DNA from: Phallusia mammillata
Lineage: Eukaryota; Chordata; Ascidiacea; Phlebobranchia; Ascidiidae
Direction of reading: 5' to 3'
NCBI GenBank assembly: GCA_003260075.1
Contig: QLIY01000087.1
Location: 62,001-126,000 of the forward strand
DNA length: 64,000 bases
Of this stretch, positions 1 to 25,400 are shown one piece after another. The translations under genes were made by a program, and so were the position numbers. How positions within the stretch are numbered: the first letter of the stretch is position 1; the number at the start of each line of letters is the position of its first letter. Below the pieces are notes generated by a model. That model did no database searches. It had not been told where the DNA came from and worked only from the letters and a program-made list of their open reading frames with translations.

Positions 1-13666
<13,666 letters not shown>

Positions 13667-14429
13667 GTCCATCCATTAATGTGTGTAAACAGCTGTGAGC
13701 ACATCAATGTACAATTGATAAAAAGTTCGTTTGTCAAGCGTGAAAACAAAACCTGTTTGATTTTTTTTCTCCTTCACTATTCACTATTTTCTTGCGAACA
13801 TTGCGCCGTTCTGAAATTGACTGGTCTATTTACGAAATTGGGGCATGTAATTGAAAGGTAACAAGTATTTAATTCAACGTTTGGTGGTAGTTAATTGTGC
13901 GAAAATTAAAGTTCATTTTACCTTGATAAAAATGGTTCTATACTATGCTATGAGTGCGATTTTTGACAAGCCTATGGGTGTGCTAGTTTGCATTTTTTGT
14001 GTAACTGTTTTAGTTTGTTATGGTGCCCGCCGTTATGCGTTTTTTTTCTACATATTTTGCTATCATTGCAAATTCATATCCTTCGGCCGTTTCAAATCAG
14101 GTTTTACCATGCTATCTTTTCCTCACAGCCGCATATATGTGGCCTGTTTGCGTGTTTTGCAGTATGTCGTCGATGTATATAGAGTATTTTGGCTCATTTA
14201 GTAGCAAAATCGCGTCCAAGTTTAGACCTATAAAACTGCACCGTTTTGCTTTGCGCCGAAAAGTAGGTGTTCGAATTTCGGTCTCGATCGTTAAAACCGC
14301 CTGTGTGCACGCCAAGTATTATTTACTGAAATACGCCCCCCATTTTCGGTGCTGTCGTTGCTTTTTATTCTGCCATTAAAATTTGTGCGTTAAAACAGGA
14401 GTCTAGTTATTTGTTAGTGTGGTCTAGAT

Positions 14430-14938
14430 CAGTGCTCTTCAACCTTTTTTCCCCCCCCCCTGGTGAACCCTTTAAGTTGTTGTGACAAACTCATGCACCC
14501 TATTTACTTAAAAGGTACACTGAGGTTTTAAGCGACATGAAAAATCATTATGCAACTTAAGCGGCATTTACTTAAGCNAGTGGTTCCTGATGGGTTGAAC
14601 TAAATTGAAGTCACCAACTGCCTTAAGTCGAAAAAATCAAATAAAAATGATCAACGGACTTGCAATAAACCAGGCAGCTCGACGGCGGACTCATTGTGAG
14701 CATAACGCATTCAGGCGTTGCCCGCCCACCGAGGATAAAAATAAAACAAACAAACAAACAAACAATATCATCATGTCAATTAAACAGAGCGGAGCTGCCG
14801 AAGTTTTACACACTGTCCATGAGAGTTCGAGTCAAATATTAATGGTTCCTTAAAAGTTTCTGATGCAGCACCCTTGTATACCTTTTCGTTCCGGTGCACC
14901 CCATGCATATTTTGGTGCACACCGGTTGAAGAGCACTG
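14430..14938. mobile_element. Non-autonomous hAT element, 509 bp
   Basis: The ends CAGTGCTCTTCAACC and GGTTGAAGAGCACTG are perfect 15-bp inverted repeats. A perfect 8-bp target duplication GTCTAGAT lies at 14422-14429 and 14939-14946, the hallmark of hAT insertion. The interior includes a 10-C run (14451-14460), an n near 14578 and a short CAAA tandem repeat, and no transposase. Confidence 0.92.
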
Positions 14939-15314
14939 GTCTAGATTGTTCCCAAGGCATTGCATGATTTTGTACGTTTAGAACCTATTGTAGTTTGTTG
15001 TGGAGTAATCAGAGAGAAAATGGAAACAGCTAAATGCCAATCTTGGTTATTGTTGATCATGGGCACCAGTACGAAAGAGCAAGAGGGGCCACTTGCCCGG
15101 TTCCCCACCCCCTGGAATTTCAATGAAGCCTACATCACATTTATTATATTGTGTCCAAAAATCTGATGACTAAAAAGTATCATGCTTGAAGAAGTGAAGA
15201 GGAGAAATCAGTGAACTTCTAAACATACAAGTTCAATAATGTCTTTCTTACTTAGCTTACGTACCTGCTGTTGTTTGCATAATCTCTGCTATTTTCGTTA
15301 AACTATAATTTAAG

Positions 15315-15560
15315 CCTGTATGCACACAATTACATGATATCGTAAACCATCCATGTAAGTATATAGCCTAGCTTGGTATCAAAACTTGCTCTTGAAAAAA
15401 CATTTGGCGACGGCCATGTTGGTAGAGCTACTAACACCGCCCCCCCCCCCCTGTATGCACACAATTACATGATATCGTAAACCATCCATGTAAGTATGTA
15501 GCCTAGCTTGGTATCAAAACTTGCCCCTCTTGAAAAAACATTTGGCGACGGCCATAACGC
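15315..15560. repeat. Direct duplication around a C run
   Basis: About 110 bp starting CTGTATGCACACAATTACAT is present before (about 15315-15425) and after (about 15450-15556) a run of 12 C at 15440-15451. Two of the C belong to the repeated sequence itself, leaving ten. The copies differ by single bases and a small indel. Confidence 0.8.
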
Positions 15561-15626
15561 AAATGACAACCAAATGCGATTTGGTTATATCTCCAGAAAT
15601 NAAAATGTGCAGCCGACTATATAGTA

Positions 15627-16008
15627 CAGGGGTCACCAAACTACGGCCCGAGATCCCATTTTTTAGGTTTGCCAAAACGTAAAAGACCAAAAAAATAATC
15701 TTGGCGCCCCTTAAAAATAGTCTCGTGGGCTAAGCTTTAGGAGACGGCACTAGGGCATGTAAACTATGCGGCACGCGCGAACGTATCCGTCCCGCAGTGT
15801 AGAAAAGTTTGGTTAGTACAACTGGACATCCACAGTAATGAAGCGTTTACTTTAAACAATAAGTTCGAAATCAGTGCCGACATAATTCCAATGCATTAAT
15901 TTACAATTGTTTGCAAGTGAAAACTTTGCAGCCAGATTGTGCTGCGCCCCCCTTGCAAACCCTTCACGCCCCCCTAGGGGGGCGCGCCCCCCAGTTTAAG
16001 AACCCCTG
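15627..16008. mobile_element. Probable hAT-type element, 382 bp
   Basis: It begins CAGGGGTCACCAAACT and ends AGTTTAAGAACCCCTG, which are imperfect inverted repeats with the hAT-like CAGGGG terminus. It carries the TACGGCCCG motif near the left end that is also seen in the element at 44204. No matching 8-bp target duplication is visible because an n follows the right end. Confidence 0.6.
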
Positions 16009-16118
16009 NAGCAATTATTCTTACCATAAACCCAAATTGCTATAACAGCACCATAAACGCCTATGCTCTTTTGCGCCACCTCCCAGAAGTTCTCAGGTCG
16101 GGCCAAAGGTGAAGCTCA

Positions 16119-17121
16119 GTGTTAGTAGGTCTACCATGTTGGCGATGTGAGTTTGTTTCGGTGGTTCCCCTCGGCTCCATGCTAACTTTATGTTTTGCTA
16201 CACTTATTTAAAATTTCGCCAATATGAACTTGTTTTGTCGTTTTCCTACATAGCCTAGTTACGATTTCTTTCATTGATGCATCTTATACATCCTAACAAA
16301 CCACCAATAACTTGGAAATGGTGCTGTCTTCCTCCTTTCGGACCTTATTGCGTTTAAATCGCCAATCAAGGTCTGGCCAATACGTCGCTTTGTTTCCTAA
16401 TTGGAACCGTGCAAAAAGCTACTACGTCACAACACCAATATACTATGTGAACTCGGTACCACATCTTGGACATCTTTATACAACCATACTGGCAGATGCA
16501 TCCTGTCGTTGGGAAAAAATGAAAAACGTCAACAGTACTTTTACTGACTCCAAACTGGTTACAGGAACTGATGAGCATGGGTTGAAAGTAAAACAAGCGG
16601 CTGATGCACAGCAAATGGATCCGTTGGTGTTTTGTGACCAAGTTTCAGAAAGGTTTGTGCTTGACATACCAGCTCCACTCAATGTTTAGGCCTATCCTTA
16701 AAAGGGTTTGTTTGTTTGGTCTACTTTAAATAAAATACACAAATTTTAAAAGAGCAAAATGTTTAGTAAATAATCTATCTATTGTTAAAGCTTTAAGTTG
16801 TAATATTATGTTTAAGACTAAGAAGTATTGGCAGAGCACAGACTAAACTTGAAAGCAACGGACGCAGAGTAATATTTTGTTAATTTTGGAGCCGCAGGGT
16901 CACTAATGATCTCTTAAATACCAGAATTCAAAATCTGAGAGATATTTGACATAACACTAAGTAATATTCTGGTTGTTATAATGGCATTTCCGTAAATGTT
17001 TTAAGTGTTTCGAAAGAGCCCTTTGTTAGTTCATTCACATAAAACAAAGTGTTCATGAAAAGTTCAGATTTTAAAACATTTCAAATTATTGCATGTGTGT
17101 TTTAGATTCAGAAAAATGATC
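16119..17121 (+). pseudogene. Extra copy of MARS2 exon 1 and intron 1 (probable allele artefact)
   Basis: This segment repeats 17133-17969 nearly base for base: 5' flank, complete exon 1 (16318-16652, same 335 bp), intron 1 and the first 16 bases of exon 2 (17106-17121). It then stops at ten C (17123-17132). The intron part differs by an insertion/deletion of about 165 bp. A real tandem duplication would give a second promoter and start, but the identical layout at more than twenty other places makes an uncollapsed second allele much more likely. Confidence 0.8.
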
Positions 17122-17331
17122 GCCCCCCCCCCGTGTTAGTAGGTCTACCATGTTGGCGATGTGAGTTTGTTTCGGTGGTTCCCCTCGGCTCCATGCTAAC
17201 TTTATGTTTTGTTACACTTATTTAAAATTTCGCCAATATGAACTTGTTTTGTCGTTTTCCTACATAGCCTAGTTACGATTTCTTTCATTGATGCATCTTA
17301 TACATCCTAACAAACCACCAATAACTTGGAA

Positions 17332-19461
17332 ATGGTGCTGTCTTCCTCCTTTCGGACCTTATTGCGTTTAAATCGCCAATCAAGGTCTGGCCAATACGTC
17401 GCTTTGTTTCCTAATTGGAACCGTGCAAAAAGCTACTACGTCACAACACCAATATACTATGTGAACTCGGTACCACATCTTGGACATCTTTATACAACCA
17501 TACTGGCAGATGCATCCTGTCGTTGGGAAAAAATGAAAAACGTCAACAGTACTTTTACTGACTCCAAACTGGTTACAGGAACTGATGAGCATGGGTTGAA
17601 AGTAAAACAAGCGGCTGATGCACAGCAAATGGATCCGTTGGTGTTTTGTGACCAAGTTTCAGAAAGGTTTGTGCTTGACATACCAGCTCCACTCAATGTT
17701 TGGGCCTATCCTTAAAAGGGTTTGTTTGTTTGGTCTACTTTAAATAAAATACACAAATTTTAAAAGAGCAAAATGTTTAGTAAATAATCTATCTATTGTT
17801 AAAGCTTTAAGTTGTAATATTATGTTTAAGACTAAGAAGTATTGGCAGAGCATAGACTAAACTTGAAAGCAACGGACGCAGAGTAATATTTTGTTTTTGT
17901 GAGAAATAGGCAATTGTAGAAATGGTGGATGAACTTTTGCATGTGTGTTTTAGATTCAGAAAAATGATCAAAGTGTTTGGTATTGATGCATCTGATTTTG
18001 TAAGAACAACTGAACAGAGACATTATGAAGCAGTGCAGCATTTTTGGCAAAAAGTAGAAGAAAATGGCTTCATATACAAAGGTACAAGCATTTGAAAACA
18101 GGGTAAGCTATGTTTTAATTATCTGGTCACTGTTTAATTTTCTTCCTGTTGGTGCAAAATTCTCAGGACAATACAAAGGATGGTATTCAATACCTGATGA
18201 GGCATATGTATCTGAATCGGCAATAACTTTGGAGAAAGACAAAATCTCAGGAGAAACTTATCGCATTTCAAAGGAATCTGGCCACCGCCTGCAATGGATG
18301 GAAGAAGAAAATTACATGTTTAAGTTATCAGCATTCACAGATCAAGTTCGTGAATGGATCCTATCTGACAGTCAAAGAGTTCACCCTGTTAAATTTAGAG
18401 CAAAGTTGCTTCATGAGCTGCAAACTCCCCTTGAGGACATCTCTATATCTCGAGATGTGAGCAAAGTTCCTTGGGGTGTGCCAGTTCCTGGAGACAGTGC
18501 GCATAGAGTGTATGTGTGGTTTGATGCCCTAGTTAATTACCTAACTGCAGCAGGTTACCCACAAGTCAATGGGACAACATATTCTAACATGTGGCCTGCT
18601 GATGTCCATATAGTAGGGCAGGACATTATGCGCTTCCATGCTGTTTACTGGCCTGCCTTTCTACTTGCAGCTGGCTTAAAGTTGCCCAAGCAGGTAGTGG
18701 TACATTCACATTGGCTATGTGACAACAGAAAAATGTCCAAGAGCACAGGCAATGTGGTGGACCCTTTTAAAACTGCACTATCAGTAACACCAGAGGGTCT
18801 TAGATATTTTCTTTTAAAACAAGGAGTCCTTGGGGATGATTGTAACTTCTCTGAAAAACTGTTGTACAATGGTTTGAACTCAGATCTTGCAAATGACTAT
18901 GGCAACTGCTTGCATCGTATAATGGGCAAGAGACTTAACCCTTTAAAGGTATACCCTGGCGAACTTGTTGGGACATCTAATGCTGACCATGCAATTGATG
19001 ACGATAGTATCAAGGAGGTCATCAGATCAGTCCAACACCTTGCAGAAGAGATTCAACCCTATTACAGGGACTTTTACTTCTACAAAGGAATTAACGCAAT
19101 CATGAAAGTTGTGCAACTGGTCAATATTATGGTGACCAAACACAAAGTATGGGAACTAAAAAGGACTGACTCAAATCAGGCAGCATTTTTAGACACTGTA
19201 TTGTACTGCAGTTATGAAGCAATGAGGGTTTGTTCCATTTTGTTGCAACCGATAGTACCTGAGTTAGCAAGCGTTGCCCTATCAAAACTTGGTGTGCCTC
19301 AAGACTGTCGAGGACTGGATGATGCCATGAAGAGCTTTGCATCTCTAGAAGGTGGCCAGGATAAAATGGTGGGCCAGCCACTTGGTCATGATATGAAGCC
19401 ACTTTTTCGAAGACTTGAGCTTCCTGAAAGTTTAACTAGCAAGCAATCTCAAGCTCAGTAA
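17332..19461 (+). CDS. MARS2: Mitochondrial methionyl-tRNA synthetase
   Basis: Three exons, 17332-17666, 17954-18081 and 18167-19461, join in frame to about 585 residues, close to the vertebrate protein. It charges tRNA-Met with methionine for mitochondrial protein synthesis. The N terminus is rich in Ser, Arg and Leu with few acids, as expected for a mitochondrial targeting peptide. The class I HIGH-type signature appears as PHLGHLY, followed by TGTDEHGLK. Exon 3 carries VYVWFDALVNYL, the WPADVHIVGQDI region and KMSKSTGNVVDP, the second ATP-binding signature. The anticodon-binding helical domain follows. I chose the ATG at 17332; an upstream in-frame TTG is not needed. Exon 1 is duplicated upstream at 16318-16652. 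No MetRS C-terminal tRNA-binding extension is present, consistent with the mitochondrial form. Confidence 0.95.
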
Positions 19462-19723
19462 TCGAAACATTTGATTGATGTTGGTTACTGACTTTGTAAC
19501 TGTTTATGAATGTTTGCTGTGTGTGACAAAAGCAAATTTGGACCAGTTGAGATACCCAATTTAGAATAGCCCATCCAGAGGATATCACTTTTTTCATTCA
19601 CATGTTTTCAGTTTGTAAAGTTTATTACTGAAGTGAAAACTTGGTTTAAAAACAGAATAGCCCCCCCCCCTACCATCAATTTGTTTTAGGTAAAGTTGAA
19701 TATTTGCTTACATTTTTAATTTT

Positions 19724-19915
19724 TACCATTTCAATTACCTATTAAGAAACCAGTGGTTCTTAAGCTCCTACTGATCGCATACCACCTGATGACTTTATCG
19801 CTGTGTACCACCGCCCCCCCCCCGATTCAATTTTTTACCATTCTCAATTACCTATTAAGAAACCAGTGGTTTACTGATCGCATACCACCTGATGACTTTA
19901 TCGCTGTGTACCACC
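19724..19915. repeat. Direct duplication around a 10-C run, containing a hAT-like end
   Basis: About 90 bp (19724-19813) recurs at 19824-19915 with small indels, split by ten C. The repeated piece includes CAGTGGTTCTTAAGC, a hAT-like left end; a candidate right end (TTTGAAAACCACTG) lies near 20043. No good 8-bp target duplication was seen. Confidence 0.75.
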
Positions 19916-21010
19916 TAAACCCTTAATGGTTAGACCAAGAGTTCTTCTTGACTACACTAGCAAATTTAAGAAATAAGTGACTTGAATTAAGTATAGCGGA
20001 AAGTCACTCTAGTGGTGCGCCTACCACAGTTTGAAAACCACTGAGTCAGACTCTTAAGTAAACTGTCATCTTTTACAATACATTTTAAAAATAGTATTCC
20101 AAATCTCATTACAGATCAGCTACCAAAACATACCAAACAAAAGACATGAACGAAACAGTTTATTAGGTGGAGTACAGGGAAAGCCAGAAGCACATTTTAA
20201 ATACAAATACAGAAGAACTTTTGAGATACAAGTGAATGCAAAAGCATACAACACTGGATCAGCAGCTCCTGCTACTTGTTTACATCAACCATGGCTCACC
20301 GTTTAATGTTGATCATCAACAAAAACACAATGTCGAAAAACAACAACATTCAGCTGATCTCACAGTATACTTTAGTTACCCGAATTTTAATTTAGCACAA
20401 AAGTCTTAAAAAATACCATCAATTTGTTTTAGGTAAAGTTGAATATTTGCTTACATTTTTACAACCAGAAATTTGACAGCTCTGTAAATAGGGACAAATC
20501 AAAACACAAGGGTAAGGGATATGAAGAGAAAAAGCCATACAGAAAGTACATTGAAAATCTACAGGGCATGGATGGATAAGTCTGGTGTAAGCAAATGGAA
20601 CAACACAAAAGCTTGGGAACAAATTTGGAGCAAGGTTTATTGTTTAGACTGCTTCAAATGCGCAGGAGGAATTAACAAGCAGAGAAAAATACTTTAGTTC
20701 ACAGTTGACCACCACCAATCGATGCTTGCACATTGAAACGCGCTAAGTGCCCGATTGAAATTACACAGACTTTGTAACAGTGTCACAGGAGCACCATTTC
20801 ACGAGAACGAATTTGTACCTAGAAGGTGACACCTTAAGTTAAAGTTTTCGCTTGAGGCTTTCGAAAACAATTTGTTGCGTTTATGGGTTGATCGCTTATT
20901 TTTCAAACTGACTTAGTGATATGTTTTGCTATAGAATAGGAATTTTTTGGTTTACATTCACAAACGCTGGTATGAAGCTTATCAATGTGCAGACTTATGC
21001 ATGTTGATTT

Positions 21011-21232
21011 TTGGTTTCAATTTTAAGAACCACTGGATAGGCAACATCCACATAATTGAAGGTAAAAGCAACTGATAAAAAGCGTCATTTAGTTGCTTTG
21101 CCAATTGCTGTGAATTCCCCCCCCCCTTGGTTTCAATTTTAAGAACCACTGGATAGGCAACATCCACATAATTGGAGGTAAAAGCAACTGATAAAAAGCG
21201 TCGTTTAGTTGCTTTGCCAATTGCTGTGAATC
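21011..21232. repeat. Direct duplication of 106 bp around a 10-C run
   Basis: 21011-21116 and 21127-21232 are the same sequence with about three single-base differences, separated by exactly ten C (21117-21126). Confidence 0.88.
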
Positions 21233-22436
21233 GAACACGCATGCAAATTGAAAAAGTTCATTGCATCTTACTCTAACGAGGCATCGCAAAATGGCAACAA
21301 GTGTCAGTTCTTACAAAACAAAAATCGGCAAGATTCATCAGATGCAAGTCACGTTTGTTGAAGAATCTCTTTCATAGGTTGGCATGAGTGTGCTATGTAC
21401 ATTGGAAGTTTGCTATTCACAGTGGCGTGTGTCTTGGTGGAAACCAAAGGCAATACAGCTTACGCATGAACATGACCACTTATGACTTATCGCGAACAGA
21501 AACTTGACGCAAGGATTTCAACAGGAAACCACAGCTAACAGAAATGAAAAATTATGCTTTACCAAAAAATACCCCACTGTGTTGAAACTAGTTTGCAATA
21601 TGACAATGTCTTTGAAATTTCCATTGCTGTGCTTACTTGAGCATGCTATTAGGTTTTTTTTTGCTCAAGCAGCATGATATTGAAATATAAGCTTATGAAC
21701 TAAATTTTTGACTTCACTGATACAAGCATTATTTTTGCATGCTGGAATAACTTATCTTTTGAAAGTATTATGTCAATAGGTTTTAAAGACACTACCATAT
21801 TACAGGACAAACAAGCCCATCACTAATTAAACAATCTCACTGCCTTAGTTTGTTTAACAAATCCATGACCAAAGTACATTGACAATGTAACAACAGGTAT
21901 ACAGTTAACATTTGTGTTCATAAAGTAGGCTTAGTAGACTACAAGTGTGGTTATATGTTTTAACACAGCACAATTATTGCTATAACGCAGACACAGAACT
22001 GCTTCAAGCTATCGAAGACACTGTAAGGCCCCTTATAACTTGCTGGTTGTGAACCAAATACAATGTGGAACTGAATAGTGATCATTGAAATTTAAATCTA
22101 TAGAAAATGTCATGACATGTTTAAGAAAAAAGGCAGCTTGTAAGTGACTATTGTGAACAACTACCAAATGTTTTAAAAAGATTAAATACAACCGAATTGA
22201 CCTTAGTGTATTTTTTACTGAATGTTAGTTCTGTTAAATAATAAAACCTATACATTTTGCCCATACATCCTAGACAAAACGCAGATGTGATCAATGAATC
22301 ACAATAAAACCCCCATATTGAATTCAGTAATACAGGAATGCTGCAGCTGCTGTCTGGCATTGTTAGCTATTTCGGTGCACAAAAGTAGGATTTGAATGAA
22401 TAGAAACCCTAGGGTGGATTGCAAGGTGCAGAGAAG

Positions 22437-25400
22437 TCAAAGGCAGCTAATTCCACCTTTTACATAATCAGGGTAAGATGCCAACAAGCAGGAGGGCGGG
22501 ATCGGGTCGCGTTTGGCCACAGCACACTTTTTGCACAGTTCATCAAAGGATCCATTCTGCTTAAGGGCCACTATTATCACCGTCATGTTATCACACCCGA
22601 CACCACCCATTGCACATTCACTGGCTAGGCACTTCCCCCCCCCCGTCATACCAGCTAAGTGGTGAGCCCCAAACTGTATTTAAGTGATATGCGATACAAT
22701 AATAACATTAGGTATTATTTCAATGCGGTGGTTCCCAACCGGGAAGAAATTTCTACCAAGGAAACTGTTCACATGTGGTTTGTAAATAGACACTTAAGCT
22801 CTGGGAATATGACTTGTGAAGTTAAAAAAAAACTCAACTTTATATGATATTTGTGTGGTTTTGACCTATTATGCAGTACAGCCCCCCCCCCGTCCATTAG
22901 ATCTTCGCATATCTGAAAAGCACAGAACATGAGTCTTAATACTTACTTACCACAGTTTGTGAGCAAATGGTGCTGTAACTCATAATGGTCATACCAGCTA
23001 AGTGGTGAGCCCCAAACTGTATTTAAGTGATATGCAGTACAATAATAACATTATGTATTATTTTAATGCAGTGGTTCCCAACAAAGAAAATTGTTCACAT
23101 GTGGTTTGTAAATAGACACTTAAGCTCTGGGAATATGACCTGTGAAGTTGAAAAAAGACTCAATTTTATATAAATGATATTTGTGTGGTTTTGACCTATT
23201 ATGCAGTATATCCCCCCCCCCGTCCATTAGATCTTCGCATATCTGAAAAGCACAGAACATGAGTCTTAAAATCACAGTTTGTGAGTAAATGGTGCTGTAG
23301 CCCCCCCCCCTAGGGGTGTATGAAAATGTTTTGAATTGTTAAGGGGGGAATTCATTGAAAAAACGTTAGGAACCACTGCTTCAAATGAAGCAATTGGAAA
23401 GAGGCTTAACCTATAGCCCGGTATAGGTCATTTAGGCACAGTCTATGCACGAAATTTGCATGCAGTAAGTCATGAAAGTTCACTGAATGGCAATTTTCCC
23501 AACAAACAGTATGTAATGTTAGTCTATGTTAATAATGGATATTAGCTCTGCTTACCTGTTCAGGTTCTATTTTCTGAGCAAGCTTGTCTCTGACAAACTC
23601 AACAACATCTTGATTGGAAAGAACATCCCAGATGCCATCACATGCCAAAACCACAAATTCATGGTCTTTGGTGATTTCTTTGCATATCACATCTGGCTCA
23701 GCTGTAACACAAAAAGTGATGGTTTATTTTTACATTTTATTTTTAATTTATAGGTACATTTCATAACTTTCAATGAAATAAATTGTTTTCTGTGATACAA
23801 TGCAAAGTAAGTTTGCCTGACACTGAATTAAGAAAACCGCAGGTTGGTCATGTTTAAATTGCATGTCCAGACATCGTTAATTTCAAGTACACTCTTTTAA
23901 CCTTTAACGAAAGAAATAGTTTCTGTGGTAAAATGCAAAACACAGTTGGCTAAAACTGAATTAAAAAGATGAGGTTGTAATTACACATTCAGACAGTTTT
24001 GATTTCAAGCACACTTTTTAAACCTTTAATGAAAGATATCGTCTTCTGTGATACAATGCAAAACACAGTTGGCTACAATTGAATTAAAAAGTCCAGGTTT
24101 TGGCCATGTTAAAATCACACCTCAAGAAATAAATTGCTCACAAAATGTACATAATCAACCCACCTATTACAATTTGTTCCTCCACTCTTAAGTGTTCGTT
24201 TTTCTTGAAGACAAAATCGCCAAGGGCACGAGACAAGGCCAAGTTTCCATTAACTCGATTGAACTCCACAAAACCACCAGCAGCGTTTATTCTGCGCATC
24301 TCACGGTCGTGGTTGGGCTTGTGATCAAACGATAGGAGCTGAGCGTGGCCACGGACACTTGCCACAGCACGAGAGTCTCCAGCGTTAGCCTAAACAAATT
24401 ATCGGTATTTGCAGAATTTAAATCAGTGATTCTCAATCGTGGCTCTGCGGCTCCCAACTACCTATTTTGCAGCTCGCACCAGACCTCAGAAAACCACTAA
24501 AGATTGTTCTATTAGCTTTCAACGTAATTTCCTTTAGTGATTTTTTAGGTCTTGTTTTTTGCAGCCCCCTACACACCTAAAAAACTACCATTCGGACCAA
24601 TATTAAAAAAGTTTGAGAACCACTGATTTGAATGATTACGTCACAGTGGTGTGACATTTTTACTTGATTTAGTCACATGAATGATATCACCTCATGCTGC
24701 ATGTTAATATCCTGTGTATATTAGTTGAAAGTGCTTAAAATACTGATTGCATAATGAACAATATTGTTGGTCAAACATAGATCATACACATCAATACCAT
24801 AGCATAATTTTATTAGAAGACAAAACAAATGTTAATGTAATATATATATTCTGTATTAGGTATGTATAGATTTTATGACCCTAATTTTAGATTCATTTTT
24901 CACAAATTAAATAAACAGCCACATGTGATGTAAAAACAGGACTCAAAATGTAGAGCACAGGTCACATTTTAGGCCTATTCTATTTCTGCTCGGATAATTG
25001 ACCTTTTGGTTTCAGGAAAAATGTTAAACCATTCTCATCTAAACAAACAAAAAGGAATAAGAACCCAACATTTGCTAACAGATCATAATTGATTCCTTGG
25101 AACTCAATAGATTTAGTCTTTGTGGTTTTGTTTGCACGAACTCAGTAATTTTATTTACATTGTAAAGTGGTAAGGAGTGGCAATTTGTTTAACAATGATG
25201 ATGTGTAAATAAAGGCAGTTTTACACCAAAGTGACTTGGGTAAAGAAGAAAAAGACAAATTTCTGTCGAAAAATTTATGCAAACTGTACTGCAATTAACA
25301 GATGTGACGAGCATTTACTGCACTGATTAAAACTACATGTTATGTCATTAAGTTAATATGTTTTAAATTATAAAACTGTACTGTAATGCTTAACCTATGT

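Larger units (their letters stand above)
13667..16118. other. Intergenic region between Smad and MARS2, repeat-rich
   Basis: No gene is supported. It contains the Smad 3' UTR (no clear AATAAA seen close to the stop), two hAT-type elements, a 10-C junction with duplicated flanks at 15315-15560, and single n characters at about 14578, 15601 and 16009 that mark unresolved bases or joins. Confidence 0.6.
19462..22436. other. Intergenic region between convergent MARS2 and phosphatase genes
   Basis: No coding gene is supported. It must contain both 3' UTRs. Three 10-C junctions occur (19661-19670, 19814-19823, 21117-21126). The segment just after the first one (19671-19718) recurs at 20414-20461. 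Confidence 0.6.

Noticed and set aside
16318-16652. A second methionyl-tRNA synthetase gene
   Set aside because: Only exon 1 and a few bases of exon 2 are present, ending at ten C; it is best read as the other allele of the same locus.
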